From NCBI GenBank assembly GCA_040391865.1, contig JBEBWZ010000025.1, positions 1-31,950 of the forward strand: a stretch of DNA of 31,950 nucleotides, in the 5' to 3' direction. A program made the translations under genes and the position numbers. Within the stretch, counting starts at the first letter, position 1; the number at the start of each line of letters is the position of its first letter. Shown one piece after another: positions 17,428 through 24,293 of this stretch. Under the pieces are notes generated by a model. It searched no databases and was not told where the DNA came from. It saw only the letters and a program-made list of their open reading frames with translations. This stretch comes from Solimonas sp040391865 (lineage in GTDB: Bacteria; Pseudomonadota; Gammaproteobacteria; Nevskiales; Nevskiaceae).

Positions 17428-20049
17428 ATGACGGTCTCCCCTTTCAGCGAACACACGCCGCTGATGCAGCAGTACTTCGGCATCAAGTCACAGCACCCGG
17501 ACGCGCTGGTGCTGTTTCGCATGGGCGACTTCTACGAACTGTTCTATGACGACGCGCGCAAGGCCGCACGCCTGCTCAACATCACCCTGACACAGCGCGG
17601 CGAATCGGCCGGACAGCCGATCCCGATGGCCGGCGTGCCTCATCACGCGCTGGAACAGTATCTGGCGCGGCTGATCAAGGCCGGTGAGTCGGCGGCGATC
17701 GCCGAACAGATCGGTGAAGTCGGCAAGGGCCTGGTGCGCCGTGAAGTGGTACGCATCGTCACGCCCGGCACCGCTACCGACGAGGCCCTGCTCGACGCGC
17801 GCACCCAGACCTTGCTGGCTTCCGTGTGCATCGTGCGCGATCAGTTCGGCCTCGCCTGGCTGGAACTGTCGTCCGGTCGCTTCAGCGTGCTGCAAACTCA
17901 TCGCGAGGCCGACCTGCTGGCCGAGCTGCAACGACTGCGCCCAAATGAACTGCTGGTCGCCGACGGGCAATTGCTGAACCTCGGCAGCTTCATCGGGCGC
18001 CCGCGTCCACCCTGGCATTTCGATGCGGCGTCGGCGCAACGCCTGCTGATCCAGCAGTTCCAGACCCAGGATCTGCGCGGCTATGGCGCCGAAGGACTCG
18101 ATGCCGCGATCGCGGCGGCCGGCGCCCTGCTGCAATACGTGCAGGAAACGCAGCGCACCGCGCTGCCACACGTCAACGGCCTGCGGGTGGAAGCGGCTTC
18201 GGAAGCGCTGATCCTCGACGCCGCGACACGACGCAATCTCGAGATCGATCGCTCGCTGTCCGGCGGACACGATTGCACGCTGCTCAGCGTGATGGACAGC
18301 AGCGTCACCCCGATGGGCGCGCGCGCGCTGGTGCGCTGGCTGACGCGACCACTGCGTGCGCATGCCGCGATCAGCGCCCGCTACGATGCCATTGCCGCCC
18401 TGCTCGACAACGTCTCGGCCGCCGGTCCGGCTTACGAGCCGCTGCGCGACGCACTGCGCGAGATCCACGATATCGAACGGGTGCTGGCGCGCATCGCCCT
18501 GCGCTCGGCCCGGCCGCGCGATCTGCTCGGACTGGGCCTGAGCCTGACGGCGCTGCCGACCGTGCATCAGGCGGTGCAGCACTGCGAAGCGCCGCTGCTG
18601 GTCGCGCTGCGCGAACAGCTGGGGCTGCATCAGGAACTCGCAACCCATCTCCGCGCCGCACTGGCCGACAACCCGCCGCTGCTGGCGCGTGATGGCGGTG
18701 TGTTCCGCAACGGTCACGATGAGACGCTCGACCATCTGCGGCAGCTGTCGGAAAACGCCGATGGCTTCCTGATCGACCTCGAAAACCGTGAACGTGCCCG
18801 CACCGGCATCGAGACGCTGAAGGTCGGCTACAACCGCGTGCATGGTTACTACCTCGAAGTGGGCAAGAGCCATGTCGCAAAGATTCCGGCCGACTACAGC
18901 CGGCGCCAGACGCTGACCAACTACGAGCGTTACATCACCGACGAGCTGAAGAAGTTCGAAGATCAGGTGCTGTCGGCACGCGACCGCGCACTGGCACGCG
19001 AAAAGGAGTTGTACGAAAGCCTGCTCGATCATGTCGCGGCGCGGCTGCAGCCCTTGCAGCAGACGGCGCAGGCGCTGGCCGAACTCGACGTGCTCGCCTG
19101 CTTCGCGGAGCGCGCGTTGGCGCTGAACTTCAATCGCCCGCAATTGAGCACCGTCGACTGCATCGAGATCCGCGGTGGCCGCCATCCGGTGGTCGAACAG
19201 ACCTTGCGCGATCCGTTCGTACCCAACGACCTGCAACTGGCCGACAGCACCCGACTGCTGATCATCACCGGCCCGAACATGGGTGGTAAGTCGACCTACA
19301 TGCGTCAGACCGCGCTGATCGTGCTGCTGGCGCATGTCGGCAGCTATGTGCCGGCGCAGTCAGCCTGCATCGGCCCGATCGATCGCATCTTCACCCGCAT
19401 CGGTGCGGCCGACGACCTCGCGGCTGGGCACTCGACCTTCATGGTGGAGATGAGCGAAACCGCCAACATCCTGCACAACGCAACGGCGCAGAGCCTGGTG
19501 CTGATGGATGAAATCGGCCGCGGCACCTCGACCTATGATGGCCTGTCGCTGGCCCGCGCCGTGGCCGAGCATCTGGCCCGCGAAGTACGCGCCTATACGC
19601 TGTTCGCCACGCATTATTTCGAGTTGACGCAGCTGCCCGACAGCCTGCCGGGCGTGGCCAACGCGCATCTGGACGCCGCCGAGTATCACGATGCGCAGGG
19701 TGAGCGTCTGGTGTTTCTGCACAGCGTCAAGCCCGGCCCGGCGAGTCGCTCGTTCGGCGTGCAGGTGGCCGCGCTGGCGGGCGTGCCACAGTCGGTGATC
19801 AAAGCGGCGCGCCAGCACCTGCTGGCCCTCGAAGCGACGCCAGTCGACGCAGCGCCCAAGGCGACGCCGCAGTTGGCGCTATTCGGCTCCGCGGCGACAG
19901 TGACCGTGCCGTCGGCGCCGATGCAAAGCGCTGCAAAACCCTCCGCAGCGCTGTCGCTGCTCGACGAGGTCGATCCCGACAGCCTGACGCCGCGTCAGGC
20001 GCTGGACTGGATCTACAAGCTGAAGACGACGCGCGACCGCGAAGACTGA
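17428..20049 (+). CDS. mutS: DNA mismatch repair protein MutS
   Basis: This 873-residue MutS recognises mismatches and recruits MutL. The mismatch-reading Phe-x-Glu motif is Phe35-Tyr36-Glu37 in RMGDFYELF, one residue off the E. coli numbering (36/38). Connector, lever and clamp regions follow. The ATPase domain has Walker A GPNMGGKS at 615-622, Walker B LVLMDE at 690-695 followed by GRGTSTYDGLSLARA, and ATHYFELT. The C-terminal tail (SLTPRQALDWIYKLK) is the oligomerisation helix-turn-helix. The ATG gives an N-terminus (HTPLMQQYFGIK) matching the E. coli protein. Shine-Dalgarno is weak. No recA or rpoS is adjacent. Confidence 0.98.
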   Translation: MTVSPFSEHTPLMQQYFGIKSQHPDALVLFRMGDFYELFYDDARKAARLLNITLTQRGESAGQPIPMAGVPHHALEQYLARLIKAGESAAIAEQIGEVGKGLVRREVVRIVTPGTATDEALLDARTQTLLASVCIVRDQFGLAWLELSSGRFSVLQTHREADLLAELQRLRPNELLVADGQLLNLGSFIGRPRPPWHFDAASAQRLLIQQFQTQDLRGYGAEGLDAAIAAAGALLQYVQETQRTALPHVNGLRVEAASEALILDAATRRNLEIDRSLSGGHDCTLLSVMDSSVTPMGARALVRWLTRPLRAHAAISARYDAIAALLDNVSAAGPAYEPLRDALREIHDIERVLARIALRSARPRDLLGLGLSLTALPTVHQAVQHCEAPLLVALREQLGLHQELATHLRAALADNPPLLARDGGVFRNGHDETLDHLRQLSENADGFLIDLENRERARTGIETLKVGYNRVHGYYLEVGKSHVAKIPADYSRRQTLTNYERYITDELKKFEDQVLSARDRALAREKELYESLLDHVAARLQPLQQTAQALAELDVLACFAERALALNFNRPQLSTVDCIEIRGGRHPVVEQTLRDPFVPNDLQLADSTRLLIITGPNMGGKSTYMRQTALIVLLAHVGSYVPAQSACIGPIDRIFTRIGAADDLAAGHSTFMVEMSETANILHNATAQSLVLMDEIGRGTSTYDGLSLARAVAEHLAREVRAYTLFATHYFELTQLPDSLPGVANAHLDAAEYHDAQGERLVFLHSVKPGPASRSFGVQVAALAGVPQSVIKAARQHLLALEATPVDAAPKATPQLALFGSAATVTVPSAPMQSAAKPSAALSLLDEVDPDSLTPRQALDWIYKLKTTRDRED

Positions 20050-20059
20050 GCGCGGTCGC
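20033..20059. other. Stem-loop spanning the mutS stop codon
   Basis: Perfect 9-bp inverted repeat, GCGACCGCG (20033-20041) and CGCGGTCGC (20051-20059), with a 9-nt loop containing the mutS TGA. No U-tract follows on either strand. It sits between convergent mutS and the DUF2970 gene and may slow polymerase or protect transcript ends. Confidence 0.45.
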
Positions 20060-20074
20060 ACGTCCATTGCAGGG

Positions 20075-20311
20075 CTACAGACCGGCGTTCTTCATCACCA
20101 GTTTCACGATCAGCCACAGGATGGCGATGAACGCCCCGGTCAGCGCCAGCGCCACGGCGATGAAATGCACCGGCCGGCCCTTGGAAAAATCGCGCTTCCG
20201 GTTCTTCGAGCTTTGCACGCCGAAGAAGGAAGCCGCGACGCTGGCCAGCGTCTGCCACAAACTCACCGGAGCATCGGCATCGGGTTTTTGTGGCTTCTTG
20301 GAATCAGTCAT
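20075..20311 (-). CDS. DUF2970 small membrane protein
   Basis: This 78-residue protein fits the DUF2970 family. It has an N-terminal polar stretch, then LWQTLASVAASFFGVQSSKNRKRDF (described by its ends: LWQT to KRDF, about 18-42), then one transmembrane helix (about 50-72) and a short basic tail. Function is unknown for the family. It lies 21 bp downstream of the DUF2505 gene on the same strand, so the two are probably cotranscribed. No clear Shine-Dalgarno precedes the ATG. Confidence 0.85.
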   Translation of the reverse strand: MTDSKKPQKPDADAPVSLWQTLASVAASFFGVQSSKNRKRDFSKGRPVHFIAVALALTGAFIAILWLIVKLVMKNAGL

Positions 20312-20332
20312 GTCAACAATCGAAAGTGAAAA

Positions 20333-20821
20333 TCAGTAATCCGCCAGAATCTTGCGGGTAGTGGCGATGTCGTTGGCGGCTTTCGCCTGGATATCATCTG
20401 CAGTGATCTTTTCGATCTTGCCGCCGATCAACGGAATGCCACAGCTGACATTCCACTTCAGCAGATTGGCCGCGCCCTTGCCGTCGTCCTTCAGGCTCAT
20501 GTCGCAGCTGACCTTGACCGGCGCCCCCTTGATCTCGGCCTCGATGCGGCCGGTCATCTTGCTCAGGTCCCAGGCGTCCTGCTGCACCACTACCGTGGTC
20601 GCCGGAATGAATTTCTTGGCGAACTCCGGCACCGGCACATCGTTCTTGGCGGTGTAGCGCACCTTGATGCGGAAGCGCGTCGCGGTTTTTTCGTGTTCCA
20701 GCACCTGGATATCGGTGAACCCCAGTGCCTGATACTTCCGTTCGAAATACTGTTGATCGGAAAACATCTTCATCACCGTCGCCGCCGGCTTGTCGAAGCT
20801 GTGCTTGTCGTCGAATTTCAT
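20333..20821 (-). CDS. DUF2505 family protein
   Basis: This 162-residue protein matches the DUF2505 family, which is thought to have a SRPBCC/START-like helix-grip fold that may bind a hydrophobic ligand. The start (MKFDDKHSFDKPAATVMKMFSD, described by its ends) resembles SRPBCC openings, where a beta-strand is followed by a helix containing a conserved Phe. A C-terminal helix closes the domain. The ATG at 20821 is preceded by GGGGAAGG; a slightly longer reading frame upstream would run through the terminator hairpin of the DUF1329 gene. There is no signal peptide, so it is likely cytosolic. It probably forms a unit with the DUF2970 gene. The ligand is unknown. Confidence 0.8.
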   Translation of the reverse strand: MKFDDKHSFDKPAATVMKMFSDQQYFERKYQALGFTDIQVLEHEKTATRFRIKVRYTAKNDVPVPEFAKKFIPATTVVVQQDAWDLSKMTGRIEAEIKGAPVKVSCDMSLKDDGKGAANLLKWNVSCGIPLIGGKIEKITADDIQAKAANDIATTRKILADY

Positions 20822-20866
20822 CGCCTTCCCCATTCTTGGGCTCGCCGGCCCTTCGGATTCATATTG

Positions 20867-20897
20867 AAAAAGCCGCCGGGACACTCTCCCGGCGGCT
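20867..20897 (-). terminator. Intrinsic terminator of the DUF1329 gene
   Basis: Perfect 11-bp stem, AGCCGCCGGGA (20871-20881) and TCCCGGCGGCT (20887-20897), with a 5-nt loop. The A-run at 20867-20871 becomes a T-tract on the minus strand. It starts 32 bp past the DUF1329 stop, so the downstream DUF2505/DUF2970 pair should have its own promoter. Confidence 0.93.
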
Positions 20898-20929
20898 CGA
20901 ACTCTACAGCAGTGCCCGCTGGATACCGC

Positions 20930-22285
20930 TTACTTCGTGGTCATCTTCTGCACCGACGCGGCGCTGAAGTAATCCGGCTTGAAGGTCGCGGTGGCATCGA
21001 TCGGCTTGTCTTCGTTCCAGGCGGCGGTCACGAAGTAACGGCCGGAGGTGAAGTGATAGATGATTTCCGGCACCGTGGTCGCCGCGAGGATGTTCGGCGC
21101 ATTGACGATGTGACCTTCGTGGAACTGGTAGAGCTGATCACGGTTGTCGTAATCGTCTTCCATCGCGATGGTCCAGCCATCTTCGTCGAGATACATGCGA
21201 CGCTTCTTGAAGGTATGGCTGGTGCCCGGCTTGATGTCGGCTTCCACGATCCAGACGCGATGCAGTTCGTAACGCGCCAGATCCTGGTTCAGATGCTTGG
21301 GCTTGACCAGATCCTTGTACTTGACCTTGTTGCTGGCGATACGGTTGGAATTGTACGGGATGTACATTTCCTTCTTGCCGATCAGCTTCCAGTTGTAGCG
21401 ATCCAGGGCGCCGTTGAACATGTCGACCTGATCGTAGAACTGGTGACCGTCGGTACCTTCATACGGGTTGTCGCAGCACACGGTCGGAGCACGACGGATA
21501 CGCTTCAGGCCCGGCGAGTACAGCCACGCCGCACGACCTTCCGCGCCGGTGCCCATCTTTTCGTGCACCAGGATGAAGGTGCCCGCCAGACGCGGCGGCG
21601 CCACGGTCTTGGACAGATACTTCAGGAACTCGCCCTGCCCCGGCTTCAGCGTCAGCGGGTTCTTGATCGACGCGTATCCGAACACCACGTCTTCCTGCAG
21701 CTTGGTCAGCTGGAAGCTGCCGTTGGGCTGCACGATCATCTGGTTGTTGTAGCGGATGACCGCCTCGCCACGCCATTTCAGCTTGTGGTTCCAGACCGGC
21801 TCGGCGCCCGACTTCGGGATCGGGAATGGAAAGCCCAGCGTGCAGTTGTCGAGAATTTCGGTGCCCTGCAGTTCGCAGGTGGTGGCGTTGGCCTTGGTCG
21901 CCTTGTAGATCTCGTCCGGCCAGCCGATCAGGCGATGGCTGGGATAGACCTCCAGCTTGTAGCTGTCATAGCTGGTCAGCAGTTTCTTGTGGCCCTCGGA
22001 CAGTTTGTCCGCGTACTGCGCCATGTTGGCTTTGGTAATCGTGTAGATCGGCTTCTCGACATCGAGTTTCGCATTGTTGGGAAATTCACCCGACAAGGCG
22101 CCACGACGAGGTTCCGGGTTCCACGCCGGGATTGTTCCTTCCTTGTTGCCGGCTTTCTCGGCCCCGACCGGCGTCAGTTCCTTGCCGAGCTTGTCGGCTT
22201 CCTGAGGGGACACTTTGGCAAACGCCTGACCTGCGATCAGGGTCAGCGCCAGTGCTCCGGAGAGCAACGCGTAGCGCTTTTTCAT
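20930..22285 (-). CDS. DUF1329 exported protein (stand-alone)
   Basis: This 451-residue protein has a clear signal peptide (MKKRYALLSGALALTLIAGQ, then AFA; cleavage about residue 23). It belongs to DUF1329, a family often annotated as outer-membrane lipoprotein-sorting-like and likely to have a large beta-sheet fold that binds lipid-like ligands in the periplasm. Conserved blocks include LTPVGAEKAGNKEGTIPAW, NPY..TDG, MYIPYNSNR, RYELHRVWIVEA and KRRMYLDEDGW. The same blocks recur in the C-terminal half of the TPR fusion protein at 24291-26864. The ATG at 22285 has AGGAG upstream. The usual neighbours of this family in Pseudomonas (DUF1302, MMPL/RND transporter) are absent. It has its own terminator. 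Confidence 0.92.
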   Translation of the reverse strand: MKKRYALLSGALALTLIAGQAFAKVSPQEADKLGKELTPVGAEKAGNKEGTIPAWNPEPRRGALSGEFPNNAKLDVEKPIYTITKANMAQYADKLSEGHKKLLTSYDSYKLEVYPSHRLIGWPDEIYKATKANATTCELQGTEILDNCTLGFPFPIPKSGAEPVWNHKLKWRGEAVIRYNNQMIVQPNGSFQLTKLQEDVVFGYASIKNPLTLKPGQGEFLKYLSKTVAPPRLAGTFILVHEKMGTGAEGRAAWLYSPGLKRIRRAPTVCCDNPYEGTDGHQFYDQVDMFNGALDRYNWKLIGKKEMYIPYNSNRIASNKVKYKDLVKPKHLNQDLARYELHRVWIVEADIKPGTSHTFKKRRMYLDEDGWTIAMEDDYDNRDQLYQFHEGHIVNAPNILAATTVPEIIYHFTSGRYFVTAAWNEDKPIDATATFKPDYFSAASVQKMTTK

Positions 22286-22350
22286 GGGCTCAATTCTCCT
22301 GTAGGGATGAAGGTCGCGATGGCGGCCAAATGCGGGAAACACCGCGGAAG

Positions 22351-22380
22351 ATGCTAACCAATCCACGGAACCCTTGCCAA
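22351..22380 (-). promoter_or_regulatory. Candidate sigma-70 promoter of the DUF1329 gene
   Basis: On the minus strand, TTGGCA (22375-22380; 5 of 6 to TTGACA) and TAGCAT (22351-22356; 4 of 6 to TATAAT) are separated by 18 nt, about 65 bp upstream of the ATG. The 125-bp gap after the ABC1 kinase gene and the weak terminator signal there make an independent promoter likely. Confidence 0.4.
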
Positions 22381-22410
22381 TCGAATGGCCACTGCAAAGT
22401 AACTTATTTT

Positions 22411-23811
22411 TTACGCTGCCGGGGAAACTTCCGCCAATGTGCGCTGCAGCATTTCGCGCCCGTTGAACTCGCAGCGCAAGGTCGCCAGCATGATGAAGAC
22501 TCCGGCCAGGCGGCGGTGCAGGAACACGATCTCGCGGGGTGGCACCCGGAAATGCACCGACAGTGCATTGACCGCAGCCACCCGGCCTGAGCGCATCGGC
22601 AAATCCGAGTCTCCCCAGCGGTACTCACCGCGTGCATTCAGCAGATGCGCCGGCACCGCGTGCCCGCTGAAGGGCTCGACGATCATTTCGCACATCGCCA
22701 CAAATTCATCCAGAACCGCTTGTGGAAAGCCTTCGCGCATCAGGCCGATGGCATGTGCGCCGTGCTCGACGCGACTGTGATCACCCTCCATCGCGCCCCG
22801 CACGATATCCGAGTAATTCTCGATGAACTCACGGCTGAACAGGCGGGTCGCACCGAAGTCCAGCAGCACGATGCGGTCGTCCTCGGCCGTGTCGCCGACG
22901 CGGATCCGGTAGTTCCCGAAGTGCGGATCGGACTGCACCATGCCCCAGCAGAAGAATTCGGTCAGGAACAGTTCCAGGAAGGCCTTGCCCAGGCGATTGC
23001 GTCGCTCCAGACTCAGCGCCTGTACCGCCGGATCGCGCACATGCAGGCCGTGCTCGAAACTGGTGGTCAGCACGCGATCGCTGCAGTACTCGGGATAAGT
23101 GCGCGGCACCACAAAGCGCGGATCGTCGGCCAGCCGCTGCGCGAACGCTTCGGTGAATTCGCGCTCGCTCTTGTAATCGACCTCACGGAACAGCATCTCG
23201 CGCACTTCGCTGAGCACCGGCGCCAGATCAAGCCCCTTGGGGGCCAGCCGGGTCAGGATCAGCAGCCGCGACAGCGTGTTGATGTCGCTCTCGATGGCGT
23301 TGGCCACGCCGGGATACTGGATCTTGACGCACAATTCGGCGCCATCGCTGCGGCGGCGCGCACGATGCGCCTGCCCCAGCGAGGCCGCCGCCAGCGGCGT
23401 GGTCTCGACCTGCAGCTCGGCGATCCGCGCCCGCCCCAGGGCTTTCTCCAGCACCGGGCCCACCACCCGCCAGTCCACCGGCGGCGTATCGTCCTGCAGC
23501 GACGACAGCACCGTGACCGCTTCTTCCGGCAGGAAATACTGGCCGTACAGCGACAGCATCTGCCCGGCCTTCATCACGCTGCCTTTCAGCTGCCCCAGCT
23601 CATCGGCCAGTACCTGCGCCTGCCGCTGATAGAACGCGCGGTCGGCATCGTCACGCGCTATCTCGCCGCGGAAGATGTTGGCGATCGAGTGCGCCATGAT
23701 CTTGGCCCCGGCACCGACGCCCAGGCGGGTCAGTGCAATCGAGCGTTCCAGGGGTCGGGTCTTGAGTGAACGGATGCTACCCTTCGAACCCTTTTCGTCT
23801 TTAGATGACAT
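22411..23811 (-). CDS. ABC1/ADCK (UbiB-like) atypical kinase
   Basis: This 466-residue member of the ABC1/UbiB/ADCK atypical kinase family has the signature KxGQ motif at 81-84 (LKGSVMKAGQMLS). The alanine-rich loop AAASLGQAH (141-149) replaces the usual glycine loop. Also present are VKIQYPG with the nucleotide-binding lysine (about 163), the catalytic-loop-like QSDPHFGN (293-300) and the metal-binding LDFGA (317-321). No C-terminal transmembrane helices of the true UbiB type are seen, so this is probably a soluble paralogue and not UbiB itself. Family members support ubiquinone or lipid metabolism. The ATG has GGAG upstream, located within the divergent gene's first codons. Confidence 0.9.
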   Translation of the reverse strand: MSSKDEKGSKGSIRSLKTRPLERSIALTRLGVGAGAKIMAHSIANIFRGEIARDDADRAFYQRQAQVLADELGQLKGSVMKAGQMLSLYGQYFLPEEAVTVLSSLQDDTPPVDWRVVGPVLEKALGRARIAELQVETTPLAAASLGQAHRARRRSDGAELCVKIQYPGVANAIESDINTLSRLLILTRLAPKGLDLAPVLSEVREMLFREVDYKSEREFTEAFAQRLADDPRFVVPRTYPEYCSDRVLTTSFEHGLHVRDPAVQALSLERRNRLGKAFLELFLTEFFCWGMVQSDPHFGNYRIRVGDTAEDDRIVLLDFGATRLFSREFIENYSDIVRGAMEGDHSRVEHGAHAIGLMREGFPQAVLDEFVAMCEMIVEPFSGHAVPAHLLNARGEYRWGDSDLPMRSGRVAAVNALSVHFRVPPREIVFLHRRLAGVFIMLATLRCEFNGREMLQRTLAEVSPAA

Positions 23812-23820
23812 GAGCGCTCC

Positions 23821-24264
23821 ATGAAAACTCTGGCGGACATTCTAAGTGCCCCGCAGCACCAGGATGCGTTTACGGCCGACGCGGTGCAGTTGATCGAATC
23901 CCATATTGCCAGTCGCGGCGGGATCAAGGGGATCACCCTGAAAACCGGATTGGCCATGCTGAAGGCGGCCCGGCCGGACATACTGCCGCGTGCGGTACGG
24001 CGGCTGCAGCCGGAATTCTCGCAGGCGCTGGAGCCGCTCTACCGCGAATTCGCGAGCGCACCGCAGCGTGATTTCACGCTGTTCCTGCAGAAGAATGCGC
24101 AGCGCGCCGCTGCGGCACTGCTGGCCGCTGCCGACGCACGTGTCGCGGCCAGCAGCAACAGCAAGACCCGGAGCACTTACGCACGTTTTCGCAGCACCGC
24201 CGAGAGCGAAGTCCTAGCGGCGATGCCGGCGATCGGAAAGCTGATCCGCGCCTATCTCGACTGA
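23821..24264 (+). CDS. Small helical protein of unknown function (DUF6918-like)
   Basis: This 147-residue protein has no signal peptide or membrane segment. It reads as mostly helical and alanine-rich in its second half (AQRAAAALLAAADARVAA). The N-terminal region (IASRGGIKGITLKTGLAMLKAARPDILPRAVRRL, about 30-63) resembles an uncharacterised family also found in actinobacteria (DUF6918), but I am unsure. Its ATG is 9 bp from the ATG of the divergent ABC1 kinase, so expression signals must lie inside the kinase gene. Its stop codon forms one arm end of a 12-bp inverted repeat shared with the converging gene. Function cannot be stated. Confidence 0.75.
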   Translation: MKTLADILSAPQHQDAFTADAVQLIESHIASRGGIKGITLKTGLAMLKAARPDILPRAVRRLQPEFSQALEPLYREFASAPQRDFTLFLQKNAQRAAAALLAAADARVAASSNSKTRSTYARFRSTAESEVLAAMPAIGKLIRAYLD

Positions 24265-24293
24265 AGCCATCGCGCCGCGCGGCGATGGCTTCA
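24262..24293. terminator. Inverted repeat bounded by two convergent stop codons
   Basis: Perfect 12-bp arms, TGAAGCCATCGC (24262-24273) and GCGATGGCTTCA (24282-24293), with an 8-nt GC-rich loop. The outer three bases of each arm are the TGA stop of the gene on that strand. There is no U-tract on either side, so it is a strong symmetrical hairpin rather than a classic intrinsic terminator. It probably acts as a bidirectional stop or transcript-end protector. Confidence 0.65.

Noticed and set aside
17488..19335. 615-codon open frame antisense to mutS
   Set aside because: Same shadow-frame composition; mutS is complete with all motifs.
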